A stretch of DNA of 64,000 nt from Symsagittifera roscoffensis (taxonomy: Eukaryota; Xenacoelomorpha; Acoela; Convolutidae): contig NC_087070.1 of NCBI RefSeq assembly GCF_963678635.1, positions 55,096,617 through 55,160,616 on the forward strand, given 5' to 3'. A model generated the notes under the pieces. The model saw only the letters and a program-made list of their open reading frames with translations. It was not told where the DNA came from and made no database searches. This document shows, one piece after another, positions 23,475 to 34,600 of this stretch (positions are counted from its first letter, which is position 1; each line of letters begins with the position of its first letter). A program made the translations under genes and the position numbers.

Positions 23475-24833
23475 TTATTGATTACACTTTCTATACTCGT
23501 TTGAAAAGTTTTCTAGTTCGACGTTAAAGAGTTCACTATCAAGTTCAGAATGATCTCCGAAATTTTCTACTTCCATCCTTAGCGATTCATTGGTTGATGG
23601 GGTGGATATTTGGTCTGAAGATAGTGAATCCGAGTCTAATAGAATTAACTCCGCCGGATCCGTGTTGTTGTCTGTCTCGTGAGTGGTGGTATCGTCAATT
23701 TCTATCACGATGGGATCAGCTGCTGAACCAGAGGCTTCTTGTGATTTGTCTACAGCATCTATAAAATATCTTTGATCGTAAAATTTCGGTGGACTACAAT
23801 TCCTACTAGAACGTCGGATGGTGAGAAGAATTTTACCAGGTATGTTGGTAGAGTTGAGAGGTGGAGAGCAATCGTCCGCTGAATCTATTATCTCGTAAAC
23901 CGGGAAATCTGTAATTGAGCCCAAATCCGTTGGATTATGTTCGTCCTGTAAATTCCGTGATTTGATGGTGGATTCTTCCTCTCCCTGGGTTGTGGTCTCT
24001 TGTTCCAGTGCGCTAGAAGTTCGGTTAGCGGAAAAAATGCTTATTGGGCACTCGCGAGTCTGGTCCTCGAATTGTTCTCTATTTAGGTCGGTATCGTCTT
24101 CTAAAACCCCACATTTTATTTGATTATTAGTTACGCCGGAATTAGGGTTGATTCCATTTGAGAAATGGGTTGTGTGTGAGTCTGAAATAAAGCGCTCTCT
24201 GGCTACATCTCTACAAGGGAAACCGCCCGCTATCCATTCCCATTCACTAGTATCCGAAATATCCGAAGGAGTTAGCATGGATTCATCCGAAGCAAGGTAA
24301 CCTGGAGGGGTTGACAACTTCTTTGAGCGGCGAGTTTGTCTTCTGGTTGGTTTATAGGATGACCCCGATACACGTGTCCTTGTCAGGTTATGAGATGGGA
24401 CCAGTTCCACTTGTTTGCGAGTCCTAGGCATCGGCTTTTTCGTTTTTGATCTTCGTCTCGAACCCTCCTGTTTCTGACCTACTTCAACATTTGGAATAAG
24501 AAAGTAAGGTAATGAAATATTACCTTTAAAAGGTCTGATTTTATTCGAGTTAGATATAGGAATTGCGATGTCAGATTTTCGTATTATTTTTCCGTCGGAT
24601 AATTCTACTGTCGAGGTAGACGAATTTATTCTTCTTCTGTTTAATTCTTTATAGAAACAGTCTCGATTGATGTTACCGTTAGTTTTTCGAAGGATTTTAC
24701 TTTTGGAGGGGCTTTTGATTGGTAATCTATTAGGCTTGATTTTCGAGGATGAGGCGTAGTCGGTGTCGTAGACCTTTTCGATCGGACTTTGGTTCTTTTT
24801 GGCTACCAAATTGTCCTTGTAACCATCCTCTAG
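23475..24833 (-). CDS. Long pol tail, 444 codons open (Mag-like element)
   Basis: It is in the same frame as integrase, separated only by one TGA (24834-24836), so it is the C-terminus of Pol rather than a separate gene; an internal ATG gives 24809 as the start of the open part. The N-terminal half is Lys/Arg-rich (RRRSKTKKPMPRTRKQ, then RRQTRRSKK). The C-terminal half is Asp/Glu/Ser/Thr-rich and acidic. Near residue 335 the string RRSSRNCSPPKFYD resembles the basic RRS-R-PP-Y end motif of many gypsy Pol proteins. It is the longest open frame in the window and has no stop. Confidence 0.75.
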   Translation of the reverse strand, partial: LEDGYKDNLVAKKNQSPIEKVYDTDYASSSKIKPNRLPIKSPSKSKILRKTNGNINRDCFYKELNRRRINSSTSTVELSDGKIIRKSDIAIPISNSNKIRPFKGNISLPYFLIPNVEVGQKQEGSRRRSKTKKPMPRTRKQVELVPSHNLTRTRVSGSSYKPTRRQTRRSKKLSTPPGYLASDESMLTPSDISDTSEWEWIAGGFPCRDVARERFISDSHTTHFSNGINPNSGVTNNQIKCGVLEDDTDLNREQFEDQTRECPISIFSANRTSSALEQETTTQGEEESTIKSRNLQDEHNPTDLGSITDFPVYEIIDSADDCSPPLNSTNIPGKILLTIRRSSRNCSPPKFYDQRYFIDAVDKSQEASGSAADPIVIEIDDTTTHETDNNTDPAELILLDSDSLSSDQISTPSTNESLRMEVENFGDHSELDSELFNVELENFSNEYRKCNQ

Positions 24834-25652
24834 TCAATCATCCGCGTTCCAGTCCTTTGCTCGTTCATTAGACAATATAGATTTCCCTTTGTCTAAAATT
24901 CCAAAAGAAGGTTTACCAGAAGCTAATTGTTTCGAAATTGAATTTGGTTTTCTGTTATAGTGGATTTCGAATGGAGAACAATTAATTTTTGCTGAGTAAG
25001 ATGAACGTAAACTCCAGATAATCTTTGAAACGGCGTTTTGTAGTGTACATTTTTGATGCTCTTTTGAAAAAGCAAGTAATTTGATTTTTACAGTGTGTAC
25101 CAATTTTTCGACTAATCCGTTGGAACGATGGTCACCTACTGTACAAAATATTATTTTAATTGTGTTAGAATCACAGAATAATTTAAAATCTTGGCTTGTA
25201 AAGCAAGTCGCGTGGTCTACCCTTATTGAATACGGTATACCGTGTAAAAATATATAATCATGTAAAAATTCAATAACTGTTTTTGTAGAGGTAGATGATG
25301 TATTTTTTGCCGACGGAAATTTAGAAAATCTGTCGATGCAAAGTAATATATATTTGTTTGACCCCCAATATGAATCCAAAGATCCAGCGAAGTCTAGGTT
25401 AAGTTCTTCGTTTGGTTCCAATAATGGAGGAAATTCACTAGTTTGTGAATTTGGGATAACAGTTTTCAGATTCTTACCCGCCGATGTGCATTCTGAGCAA
25501 TTTTTTCCATGGAAGTAAATTTGCCTGTTAATAAAAGGCCACCAGATGTATTGGGCCAAATACTTCGTTCCGAATTGGCCTGGATGAGTTTCGTGGAGAG
25601 TCTTCATCATCGCGTTTCTCAGGGTAAAAATTATAACGAGTTTACCGTCCAA
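24834..25652 (-). pseudogene. Integrase (Mag-like element)
   Basis: 273 codons bounded by in-frame stops. The HHCC zinc site is visible: LHETHPGQFG, then CSECTSAGK. Catalytic-type residues: Asp in LNLDFAGSLD, Asp in IRVDHATCF, Glu in SNGLVEKLVHTVK. The helix region LQNAVSKIIWSLRSSYSAK and the string CSPFEIHYNRKP are typical of gypsy integrases. The core looks intact, but stops at both ends separate it from RNase H and from the tail. Confidence 0.88.
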
Positions 25653-26289
25653 TTAAAGCAATCCGTCGGATTCGTGTAGATCTCTGGTGAAGTGTTTAAA
25701 ATAAGGAGAGTTTGCATTAGTCTTCTCCACCTTGTTTTGAAGTGCTTTAACAATTGGATTCAACATAGGGTCGTCTTTTGTCAAAAGCGCTACCAGCTTG
25801 GCGTTAAATAAAATGTCCAAGTCCAAGGGTCGGTCCGGCAACTTCAAGTTTTTGCGGTATTTTTTAACAAGATTGGCGTGGTCAGGTAAAAGCAGGTAGT
25901 CTAAATCTACTGAAATACGGGAAGTGGAGGGATTAATTACAATATTCTTATTATTCATATTAACGGTATCTACAATTAGTAGATACCATTTACCTACAAT
26001 TAAAAATAAGTAGATACCTACAATTAAAAAGTAAAATAATGCGGAATTAGAAATAGAAATAATTAATGGGTTTGTTTTTGAATAATCCATTGGAATGCAA
26101 TTTGAAGTACATATTAGGGAAAGTCGAGTTTATAAGTTTTAGTACTGACGCTATTAAGTAATTACGTAAAATAGCGTAATCGGAATTTTCCAGATTAGAA
26201 CCAATGGCTGAGCAGGTAATTCTTTGTTTATCCGACGGAATAATTGATTTGTTAATCTTATTAATATTTGCTACTACAAATTCTTCGTC
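25653..26289 (-). pseudogene. Linker between RNase H and integrase (Mag-like element)
   Basis: The reading continues in frame after the 26290 stop (DEEFVVANINKINKS...). It shifts near 26050, where TACAATTA-type short repeats lie (25970-26035), and then reads VDLDYLLLPDHANLVKKYRKN to the stop at 25653. The final DLHESDGLL leads into the integrase N-terminus after that single stop. Confidence 0.6.
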
Positions 26290-27010
26290 TTAATGAGATA
26301 TTGGGAGAGCTTTTCCAGATGAAATCCTAGAAATAAGGTCAGTGAAGCCCATATCTTTTCTTGCTAGATGTTTGATTGAAAAATTAAAAGGTAACAATCG
26401 GTCTACCCATCTTTTTAATCTACTATGGTATGTTTTATTTCCGTGATTTGGTGAGAGAGCGGACAATAAAGCTTTGTGGTCAGTAATTACTTCGAATTCC
26501 GATCCGTAAAGGTAATTCTTGTAATGTTCAACGACCCATACGCCCCCTAACAATTCGAGCTCGTTCGTAGATTATTTTGACTCGTGTGGGTTTAAAAAGC
26601 GAGATGCAAAGGAAATTGTTTTCCAGTCGTTCCCGTGAAGTTGTTCGAGGGAAGCTCCCAGACCATTGTGTGACGCGTCCGTTTTTATTCTAGTGTTGCG
26701 TTTTACATCAAAATAGGTATTCTCTGATAGATTTACAATTTCTTGTTTAATTTTTTCAAACGTTTTTGTTTGGTCGTCACTCCATAGGAATATCGATTTC
26801 TTATTAAAAAGCGGACGGAGTGGACTTCCTAAAGAGGCTTAATTTGGAACAAAATTGATGTACTGGTTTATAGAACCAAAAAATGATCGTAGTTCTTTCA
26901 AGTTCTTTGGAATAGGTAAATTTTTTATTGCTTTCGATTTGTCGGTTAAAGGTATAATTCCTGATTAGGAGATTTTGAATCCCAACCACTCTATTTCTTT
27001 TTTAAAGATT
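26290..27010 (-). pseudogene. RT connection and RNase H (Mag-like element)
   Basis: The connection motif IEWLGFKIS is followed by a stop, then IPKNLKELRSFFGSINQYINF and another stop. The RNase H entry reads KTDASHNGLGASLEQL. The distal RNase H block (26553-26290) is intact: HYKNYLYGSEFEVITDHKAL, then KRWVDRLLPFNFSIKHLARKD. Three in-frame stops (near 26970, 26840, 26570) and the terminal stop at 26290 break an otherwise collinear sequence. Confidence 0.8.
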
Positions 27011-27745
27011 TTACATTTTGACCACGAAGCTATTTTCGTCCAGAGTGGATAAAATTTTTAACACAATGTTCTTGTGGCCTACAAATGTTCCTTTGGAAGC
27101 AATTAAAATGTCGTCTAGGTAACAGTTGGTAAAATGGATAGAACCTAACGTAGAATCCATCACTCTTTGAAATTCGTTAGGCATATCACCTAGGCCGTAA
27201 AAGCCGGTTAAAAATTGATAACTACCCGTAATATCACCGCCCACGATACTAAAATTGCAATGATTGCTAGAAAATTTATCTAATGCAAGTTGACTGTATG
27301 CATTTTTTAGGTCTAAGTTAGTAAACCACACTTCTCCAACGGAATCATTAGCAATTTGCGCCGCGACGTTGTCTACTAGTTCGTGAATGTTCGGCATTTG
27401 GTATTTGTTTTTGTAAATCTGTTTATTTATAAACTTTGAATCTAAAGCTAGCTTGCTAGATTTGTCTTTTTTGCAAGTAATGACTATTGGGCTAATAAAG
27501 CGGTCTTCGTCACAGTTTTCTAGTTTTTTGATATGTCCCTCGTCTTTTAATCTATTGAGTTCTGTTTTAACAGAATCCAGTAAAAGAAGGGGGACTTGTC
27601 TTCCCTTTAGTTGGATTGGTTTTAAGGGTTCGTGAAAATGAGTGATTTTCGTCTGGTTTTTAATTTTCCTAATCCGAAGGAATAAATTTTTGAATGTTTT
27701 TGATATGTTTAGAATTTCCCTATCTTTGTCTGTTTGAGAGATGGA
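27011..27745 (-). pseudogene. Reverse transcriptase (Mag-like element)
   Basis: Open for about 240 codons. It begins SQTDKDREILN, with no ATG, as expected for a polyprotein. Blocks in order: HFHEPLKPIQLKGRQVPL, the fingers region with FISPIVITCKKDKSSKLALD, FTNLDLKNAYSQLAL, FLTGFYGLGDMPNEFQRVMD, and the catalytic CYLDDILIAS (YLDD at about 27121-27110). This is the best preserved RT in the window. The frame is lost after VVKM at 27011 by a shift of one base. Confidence 0.85.
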
Positions 27746-27747
27746 AT

Positions 27748-28446
27748 TTATTGATTACACTGTTTGTTAGTCTGGAAATGCGTGAAGTGTTTCTGAGAGA
27801 CTTCTATCCCCACTTTCGATAGATTGTCATTTCCTAAGATATTTCTCTCGTGCCCTTCGGTCAAAAAGAAATGACAGTCGTTGTCTGACCTGCCGTTTGA
27901 GAAGATCGGAAGTTTCACCTTTCCAGAAATGTTTATGGCGTTATCTGTGAATCCACAGTAAAGGTCTTTGGTTGCCTTATCCACCGGATAAATTTTCAAG
28001 TAAGGGTCATGTAGTTTCAATTCATGTAGTACGTTTTTCGTGAGAAAGCTGACCGGGCTAGCCAAATCCACTTGGATATTTAAAATTACTTGGTTTTCTT
28101 TTCCGAGTCCAACATTCAATAATTTCTTCAATTCTTTTCCATCTTCGCCAAAAATCGTAGGTACATTTAATACAGAATAATCGTCGTTTTCGCTTTGTCC
28201 AGATTCCAACCATGCGTTTATGACGCCACAACATTCTCTATCTACATGGTCTGTTTTTACATCCGGAGTATGCGACGGATTAAAATCTATATTATCTACA
28301 AATTGGGTATTTACAATATTTACATTTTTACGACGAGATCTACAAAGTCTGATAAAATGACCTTTAAAATTACAAGAAGTACAAGTAGTGTCCTTTGCTG
28401 GGCAAACTGCTAGGTGGCCTTTTGAGAAGATTCCGCCGCACTTCAT
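27748..28446 (-). pseudogene. Nucleocapsid knuckles plus protease (Mag-like element)
   Basis: 232 codons open. Two zinc knuckles lie at the start: CMKCGGIFSKGHLAVC, then CTSCNFKGHFIRLC (C-X2-C-X4-H-X4-C), joined by PAKDTT. About residue 120-130 there is a protease-like VDLASPVSF: the catalytic-position Asp is kept but the usual T/S-G pair reads Leu-Ala. Near residue 210 the string NILGNDNL is the second retropepsin signature. The frame ends at 27748, where the RT frame is already open in another frame, overlapping by only a few bases. Confidence 0.8.
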
Positions 28447-29295
28447 ACAGTTGTTTTTTTTCGATATTGAGATTTGGTTCTCTTTTGACGTTAAAATGGC
28501 TGTTTGATTTATGTACGGATGATCCGTTGGATTTAAAATTATTTGTTAGCTTTAAGTGGTTTAAAATTCTCTTTTCGTCTATGAGTGCTACGTTTAGTGC
28601 TTCGCGTGGGGGAAGGGTTTCTGTTGCCAGTTTTCTTTGAATCTCGTAGTTTTTCCTTATGTTTTTGAAAAGGTCTCGTATCCACTCTTCTTCTCCTGCG
28701 GTTATGTCGCACTTTTTTGCCTTTTCAGCTAAGGCACCCCAAAATTGTTCGAGCGATTCTCTGTCCCGTTGTTTCCGGTTTAACAATTTATGGCGTTCGA
28801 ATGTGACATTTGTCTTTCTTACGAAAGCGATCGCTAGGGAATCCCAAAATTCTTTAAAAGAGATTTATAAGATTTTCACCTTGGTAAATTTTTGTCCGAA
28901 GATCCTTTTTCTTTCGCTTCCCAGTGCTAGATATAGAACCGAACGTAGTTTTTTATCAGCTTCTTCTAGTCGCATTCCATTGAATTTCTTGGTTTCAGAT
29001 TTGATCGAGGCTGATTCCTCTTCGTCGTATCGTCTTTGTTCTTGAGTATTTCTCTCCATTCTTGAGCGTCTTTGCGAATCTGTTTCTCCTGCCGTTAGAT
29101 TTTCCAAATTTGGAGGTTGTGGGTGATGTCTCTCTGAAGGATTTAGTAAGTTTTCTATGTCTATGTTCTCTTTAGCAATTATAGCTAATTGAAACAGATC
29201 ACTCCAGTCTTCCTAGGGAATGGGGGTTCTACAGTATGGTTTTGCCAAAATGAAGGTATTCCTCTCACGTTAGATTCGTTATTTGACTGCGCCAT
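28445..29295 (-). pseudogene. gag of the Mag-like element (matrix/capsid part)
   Basis: The start ATG at 29295-29293 spans the LTR/PBS junction and opens MAQSNNES. A frameshift near 29215 separates this from EDWSDLFQLAIIAKENI. A Glu/Arg-rich segment (29107-28865) ends at a stop that is in frame with the capsid-like part: FKEFWDSLAIAF, then LNRKQRDRESLEQFWGALAEKAKKC and later QRKLATETLPPREALNVAL. These are the usual capsid signatures of Ty3/gypsy gag. An A8 run at about 28451-28458 shifts the frame just before the zinc knuckles. Confidence 0.8.
29277..29294 (-). promoter_or_regulatory. Primer-binding site
   Basis: Directly after the 5' LTR the element strand reads TGGCGCAGTCAAATAACG. TGG pairs with the CCA of a tRNA, and CGCAGTC would pair with an acceptor arm ending GACTGCG, as in some animal serine tRNAs. 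The tRNA identity is inferred from memory of that acceptor sequence. Confidence 0.6.
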
Positions 29296-29511
29296 GATAA
29301 AATGTTAATTTGTTGTAGCTAATTCTAAGTTAAAACTATTAAAAAGAAAACGAATTAAGATGAATTAGTCGGTAAGTTAAAACATTAAAACAATGAGAGA
29401 GATCAATCTCTCCGCCGGAGAGAATGGCCAATGAAGGTCATAAAGGAGTGACCTGTTAATCAAAGCTAAATACGTTTTGCAATAAATGAAAAATATGATG
29501 CAATCGCAACA
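29295..29511 (-). repeat. 5' LTR of the Mag-like element
   Basis: Matches 22773-22990 almost base for base and ends at the right-hand AATTA duplication. The palindrome of the other LTR has one mismatch here (AATCTCTCCG). Confidence 0.92.
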
Positions 29512-29516
29512 AATTA

Positions 29517-30630
29517 CAAAATGGAGAGAAAAACAATTATTTTCCCATAGAAACACGTATAATGAAAATTCTTGTTCGATAAAAACAGATATTAAGAAAA
29601 TTTACGGGATCGGATTTTTAAACATTTATATTTTTTGAGACGATTAATAGAGTTTTCATATTTCTCAAAAAATACCCTCCCAAGTTTGAGATTTTGGGTT
29701 CAATGGATAGAAAAGGTTCAGAGAAGCTCCCCTGTTTAAGCGGCTACGCCAAATTTTCCCACTCTAAAAAGTTATGGCCTTCAGAAAAGTCAAACTTTCG
29801 ACTTTTTGATCCTTTTTAGATTTTTTTTACTGATCCTCAAAATTTCTCAAATTTTCGACTTTTTGACCGTTTTTTGATTTTTTTGAAAACTACCCTCCTA
29901 AATTTAAAAGCTACCCAGCTTTTAAAAATTTGAAATTACCTATTTCATCCCGGATTAATACAACAAAATCAAATATTATCGAACATGTACCTCAAGCTCA
30001 AGCTTCCGATCTTCAAAGATTTTAAAGATAATGGAGTGTGATATGTGAGCAATTTTAAGTTAGTTTCAAATTCGGTCATGATTGAACGGTCTTTTTATCA
30101 CATTTTTTTTCAGTCTTCTGGGACTTAAAAACATAAAAGAAGCTCATAATTATATATTAAACTACCGAGAAATTACACACCGCGTTCACACATTGCAATT
30201 ACACGTAGCTGCTGCCCTTCCACGTTTGAAAGCAGACACTTATTTTCTAAACTTTTTTGTATTCTTTAAATTTTTTATTTCAGCTATTCTACTTATATAA
30301 AAAATAAGTCCTGCGTTTATAAGTTTTACTGAAGATAATTTTATTGGAAAAAATTCAATATCCACTGGTTCAATTTCTCCCACTTACGTTTTTCCAGGTG
30401 TTTAATTTCAAAAAATTCTGTTTAAGAGAATAATTAAAACTTTTCGCTGCAAAACCTATTTGAGAAAGAAGTTTAATTAAAGTTTTATTTTACACCGATT
30501 TAAGCTTTATAAAATTTAAGGCAAACATTCTCCTAACCTAAATTGAACAAACTCTAGGAGTCGATGAATATTGTTTTGCGAGCAAACTTTTGAGTTATGA
30601 TTGAGGTTCTATATTCATCGAGTATTTCAG
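29517..30630. other. Spacer with one possible exon
   Basis: Mostly non-coding. At 30101-30111 a strong acceptor-like TTTTTTTTCAG precedes an open stretch (30112-30250) reading LLGLKNIKEAHNYILNYREI and then LPRLKADTYFL. A second acceptor-like TTTATTTCAG lies at about 30280. I recognise no family, and chance cannot be excluded. Confidence 0.25.
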
Positions 30631-30635
30631 ATAAG

Positions 30636-30984
30636 GTACACCGTCTGTTCGTCACGCTATCTTTTTTTTCGGCCGGATAGGTTCATGAAACTTCTTAATC
30701 TAGTACCAATCTTAATCTTACTCTTTTATCTCCTAGTCTCAATATATACAGTGTACTGGTCTTTGCGAGTTAGTTCTTGGAGTTTTTCCAGAAGGAGAAC
30801 AACGGTAGTCTAAGATTTTTTAAAAATGTTTTTTTTTTGGTGCTGAAACTACAAGTAGTTTCAGGTCGTTCAAATAAGTGTCAATGTTAGTGATGGAATA
30901 TGATTGGTTATTTAGTAATATTTTATTGACATATTTATGTCAATATTTTAATTGGATATAAAAAATGGTTAAAAACTGGTTCCA
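30636..30984 (-). repeat. Isolated family 1 LTR fragment
   Basis: The plus strand reads GGTACACCGTCTG...CGGCCGGATAG...CTCCTAGTCTCAATA, then the palindrome arm TGCTGAAACTAC-AA-GTAGTTTCAG (30841-30864), and ends ACTGGTTCCA at 30984. Orientation matches copy A. No gag or pol of the family adjoins it on the left, so it is a solo or truncated LTR. Confidence 0.75.
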
Positions 30985-32260
30985 CCCATCCGGAGTTTTC
31001 AGAGTTTTTGGTTCTTAAATGATTTATTGTAGTAAAGGATGGGTGTAAAGCAAACTTCTCTTAGAGTTTTGAGCAATGACTTCTTGAAAAGGGAGAGATG
31101 TATTTGTTTGGGTAGAGAGAAGAAGAATTTTTGTTCGTATTTCAAAGGTGGGCCTCGTTGATCGTGGACCGTCTTGAGTGATTGTGTCAAGACTTCAAAT
31201 CGATGCAATGATGGGTTGATTTCGTTAAGCTTAGAGCGAGACTACGTGCAGGATGAAGTTTGAATATTCTGCTTGAAATGTCAAATGATTAAGATCGGTA
31301 TGTGAGATCAAAATCGAGATGACCATTGGTCTGTTTCAATGAGTTTCCATGCTGCGATAATGAATTCACATTTTAATCCCTTGAGAGTAGTGACTTCGGC
31401 AACAAACCAAATAGATTTGACATTCCAGAACTGGAGTGTAATCGTGTTTTTTTATCCTTTGCTGCTCGTTCCTTGGGCTTTAAGAATTCGTTACATCATA
31501 TTGCATTTTTATATCTACATTTTGTTAATGAAATCAGTTTTCAGTTATGATTTCTTCTTAGTTATTTTCGTAAAAATGTTTTTACTTTGTTTCAGTTATT
31601 TCACAGAGTTGCTCACTTTGGAGCCACTGTTATCGAAATTATTGTATGGGAGTTGTAGTGCATGGTGTGGGCATGTACTTCGAGCGACGTCGTTCTGGTT
31701 GTTGAGGCCAGAGTGGGTTACATTTTATCATCTCTTTGGGCAGAGTCTCTTTATATGTTCAACCTTTTGTTTCATTTTCATCAGGTGTTTTTCTCTTTTT
31801 TGTTTTGGTTGTGTCCTTTCCTCAAAAGTAGAATAATTTAATTTGGGTTTGTTTTTTGACTTTTTTGTGTTTTATTTGGTTTCAATAAAACTTGAAGGCG
31901 AGTTTCAAATTAATATTTTATCCAGTTTTAATCGGGGTTCAGTTCGGTTTGGTTACCGTGGGACTTTCTTTCATAGTCAAGCAATTAGTTTGTGGTTTTC
32001 TGGTAATAGTAAGCTGCGTTGGTTAGTTCAGCTTTCTTATATATCTCCTTCCAACCGGGTAAGAGGAAAGTTTGAAACGTGTGAAAACAAGTTAGAGTTG
32101 TTATCAGTGAAAGTTGAAACTTCAAATACCCTTTTTAAACGGTTCTTCGAGGGCAGGCGGAGCGAATTTGTGGAAAACGTGTGTGGTTGAAATTCAATTT
32201 TTTTGAACTTTTTGAACTTCAATTTGAACTTTTTTAAAATAAATTTACGGCTTGACTAAA
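30985..32260 (-). other. Coding-like remnant, unassigned
   Basis: On the minus strand, long stop-poor stretches include HRFEVLTQSLKTVHDQRG near 31200-31140 and a collinear upstream part to about 31440, with further pieces to 32222. Composition resembles the 3' regions of family 1, and it abuts a family 1 LTR end, so a decayed 3' part of such an element is possible. I could not align it convincingly. The plus-strand hydrophobic frame at 31339-31836 is likely an antisense shadow. Confidence 0.3.
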
Positions 32261-33368
32261 ATAAATTTACCGCCGTTAAAATTTAATTTTATGATTATAC
32301 TTCTTTGTAAAAGAAAACTTTTTGCTCTAAATTTATATTTCAATTGTTGAATAAAATTTGAAAAGCTCTAGAAAATTGTTTGCATTTCTTTGTTTTTTTT
32401 TATTTAGAAAAATGAATGGTAAAATCTAAAAGAGAAAAGTGAAAAAAATGCAAGGAATGGTTTTTTGGAGGAGTGTTTTCTTTTATTTGTTAGTTGAAAT
32501 ATTTATTATAATTACAAAGTGTTGTCTTTGTCAAAAAATCCATTTAGAAAGTTAGTGCGATGGGCGATGAGAGGAGTTTTGCAAGCATGCACATGGCATT
32601 TTTAGTCTGAAAAAGAGGCAAAAAAAGCTCTATTGATTGAATAATTTTGTGCTATTCATTATTGAGTGAGGTTTCAAGCAATGTATTTTTGAATAGGTTA
32701 TACAATTTGTGATTATAATTAGTGTTATGTATGTATTCTAGTATGTGGACTTCAATGGGCTGTATATAGTCGTGGGGATTATTAGTGGCCGGGACTCGTC
32801 AATGTCAAAAGGTTTGGTTCATAGCGATCTTTTTATTAATAATTTAATTGGTTATATAAACTAGTTTAGAACTAGTTCCATTTTGAAAAGTTATTGCGTT
32901 TTGAAAGGATTATTTTTCGAAAATTTTTGGCTTTTAAGAAATTTAGGCTCTTTTTCCTTCCCCTAGAGACCAACAAGAATTTTATGGTCTAACGAGTGGT
33001 TTTACAAGGTTAATTATTAAGACCATGTATGTTTGTAATGGCCTAATTAGTCTGCATGTAATTTAAAAGATGAAAAATTGCAGGTGGGGGGAGGTAAGAG
33101 GAAAAAGAGCCGAAACTTACATGAGAAAAACCGGCCAACAGATTTCGAAATATTTTTTCCTTTTTATTTGATTGATATTCATATGTTGGGCTCAAAATTG
33201 GCGGGATGCTCCACCAGTAATTTTTTGTAAGCCCAAATTGCTCTGCCGATTGGGTTACTAATAACCCTAATTAGCAGCTTTCTTCAAACACATAGCAAAA
33301 ACATCGATTTGCTCCGGCTAAGATAAGCTTTTCAATTTGTTGGGACATTTTTTAAATCTAATCTTAAG
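32261..33368. other. AT-rich spacer with LTR end remnant
   Basis: No gene seen. At 32859-32881 the string ACTAGTTTAGAACTAGTTCCA matches the terminal bases of the family 1 LTR, with only weak similarity to its left. Confidence 0.4.
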
Positions 33369-33857
33369 TATATAGAACGCGAACTTTTATTTTTATAACT
33401 TATTTCGTTTTTTTTTTGGTTTTGGAGTGTTTTTAAATGAGTTGTGTTTCAGACAGCTATTTATAGGTAGATGTCGCTAGCGTTAAAAAGTACAAAGTCA
33501 ACTTTATCCGTACAAATATGAAGCAATTGGATTGAATAAGGCAATGTTGTTTCACTGCTAGCTGTTCACAAGTTGCATTCTTATTATCTGTGATGTAATG
33601 TTTGATCTTATACATAATTTAATTAGATATCAATTCCCTAATTGAACAAGAAGTCAAATCAATCTTGTTTTTTTTTGGAAAAAATAATTGTTTTCTTGTA
33701 TGCAAAATCAAAAGCGAAACTTTTTTAACCAATTCAAAATTGTCTTAAAAAAGTACATAAAAGCAGTAATGTCATTTAGCAAAAACTAGGGTTTGATTTA
33801 GCTTTTATACCAAGTAAAAATAGTGTTATTCATTTCTCGAGTTTAGAAAGGTTCTAA
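33369..33857. repeat. Dispersed 490-bp repeat R, copy 1
   Basis: Runs from TATATAGAACGCGAAC to GAAAGGTTCTAA and is nearly identical to 36566-37055. Ends carry a short inverted TAGAAC/GTTCTA. No coding capacity. It is probably a non-autonomous element. Confidence 0.8.
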
Positions 33858-34600
33858 GGTGAAGCCAGATTAAAAATTCACCCAGATTGATGGTAAAATT
33901 GACCCTGAAGTCAGACTTTACTTTTAATTGGCACTTTAGTTTGTAGAATCCCTAAAAGCCTTTAAAAAGCACAAAATATGCTAATTTGCCATATTTTATC
34001 CACAAAAGCGTTTAAGAGGAGGATATTAAACTTGTTTTTCACATGAAAAAATAAATCAGTAATCAGGGGTGGGTTAAAAAATCAAAAAAATTCGGAAAAA
34101 TTGTCGGCCTTTTATTAGTTCGGCTCTTTTCCAGTCCCCCCCTTTGATTTTTTTCTGAAATCCATTAGGTGACAGTCTATTTGAAATGATTTTTGATGTT
34201 ATAAACTGCAATAAAACGTGTCAGCGTGAACATGTGAACAGATTTCAACAACATTCCTAACATGCAAATTGCCGTGTGAACAATTTATGAACAGCTTTGT
34301 TTTGTAATTTTACGAGGGGGGTGGGAAACTGGAAAAGAGCCATTAGTTCGACCATGGTTTTCTGAGCGTCTCCCAAATCACTAGGCACTTTGGCACATTA
34401 TGGAAAGCGCGCACTTCCGCCTCAAAATTAGTATATATCTGGGACCTTCAAAACATTTTAGGGTGGGTCAGTCAAAAAATGGTTCTTAAAAGGTATCAAA
34501 TGGGGTACTCTTTTGTGTCGACATGAGGTTGAATCCCTGAATCCCCCCCCCCCCCCCCCCAAATCTATTGCTGCCAATAATTATTATGGTTTTTTTTGCA
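33858..34600. other. Spacer with an 18-nt poly-C tract
   Basis: No gene seen. 34543-34560 is an uninterrupted run of 18 C. Such mono-G/C tracts are a known feature of Caenorhabditis genomes; on its own this is weak evidence of origin. Confidence 0.6.

Larger units (their letters stand above)
22773..29511 (-). mobile_element. Nearly complete Mag-like Ty3/gypsy retrotransposon
   Basis: Two LTRs of 218 and 217 bp bound the element. The flanking 5-bp target duplication is AATTA (22768-22772 and 29512-29516). Minus-strand order is 5' LTR, PBS, gag with zinc knuckles, protease, RT, RNase H, integrase, long pol tail, 3' LTR. The paired knuckles with a CPA linker, and the domain order, fit the Mag/Cer-like branch of Ty3/gypsy. 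The LTRs differ at about a dozen positions by eye (roughly 94-95% identical), so insertion was fairly recent. About ten stops and shifts mark it as inactive. Confidence 0.93.

Noticed and set aside
24809-24836. Separate gene starting at ATG 24809
   Set aside because: It is in frame with integrase and separated by a single TGA, so it is the C-terminal part of Pol.
31339-31836. 165-codon hydrophobic plus-strand frame
   Set aside because: AT-driven hydrophobic composition, no homologue seen, and opposite a stop-poor minus-strand remnant.
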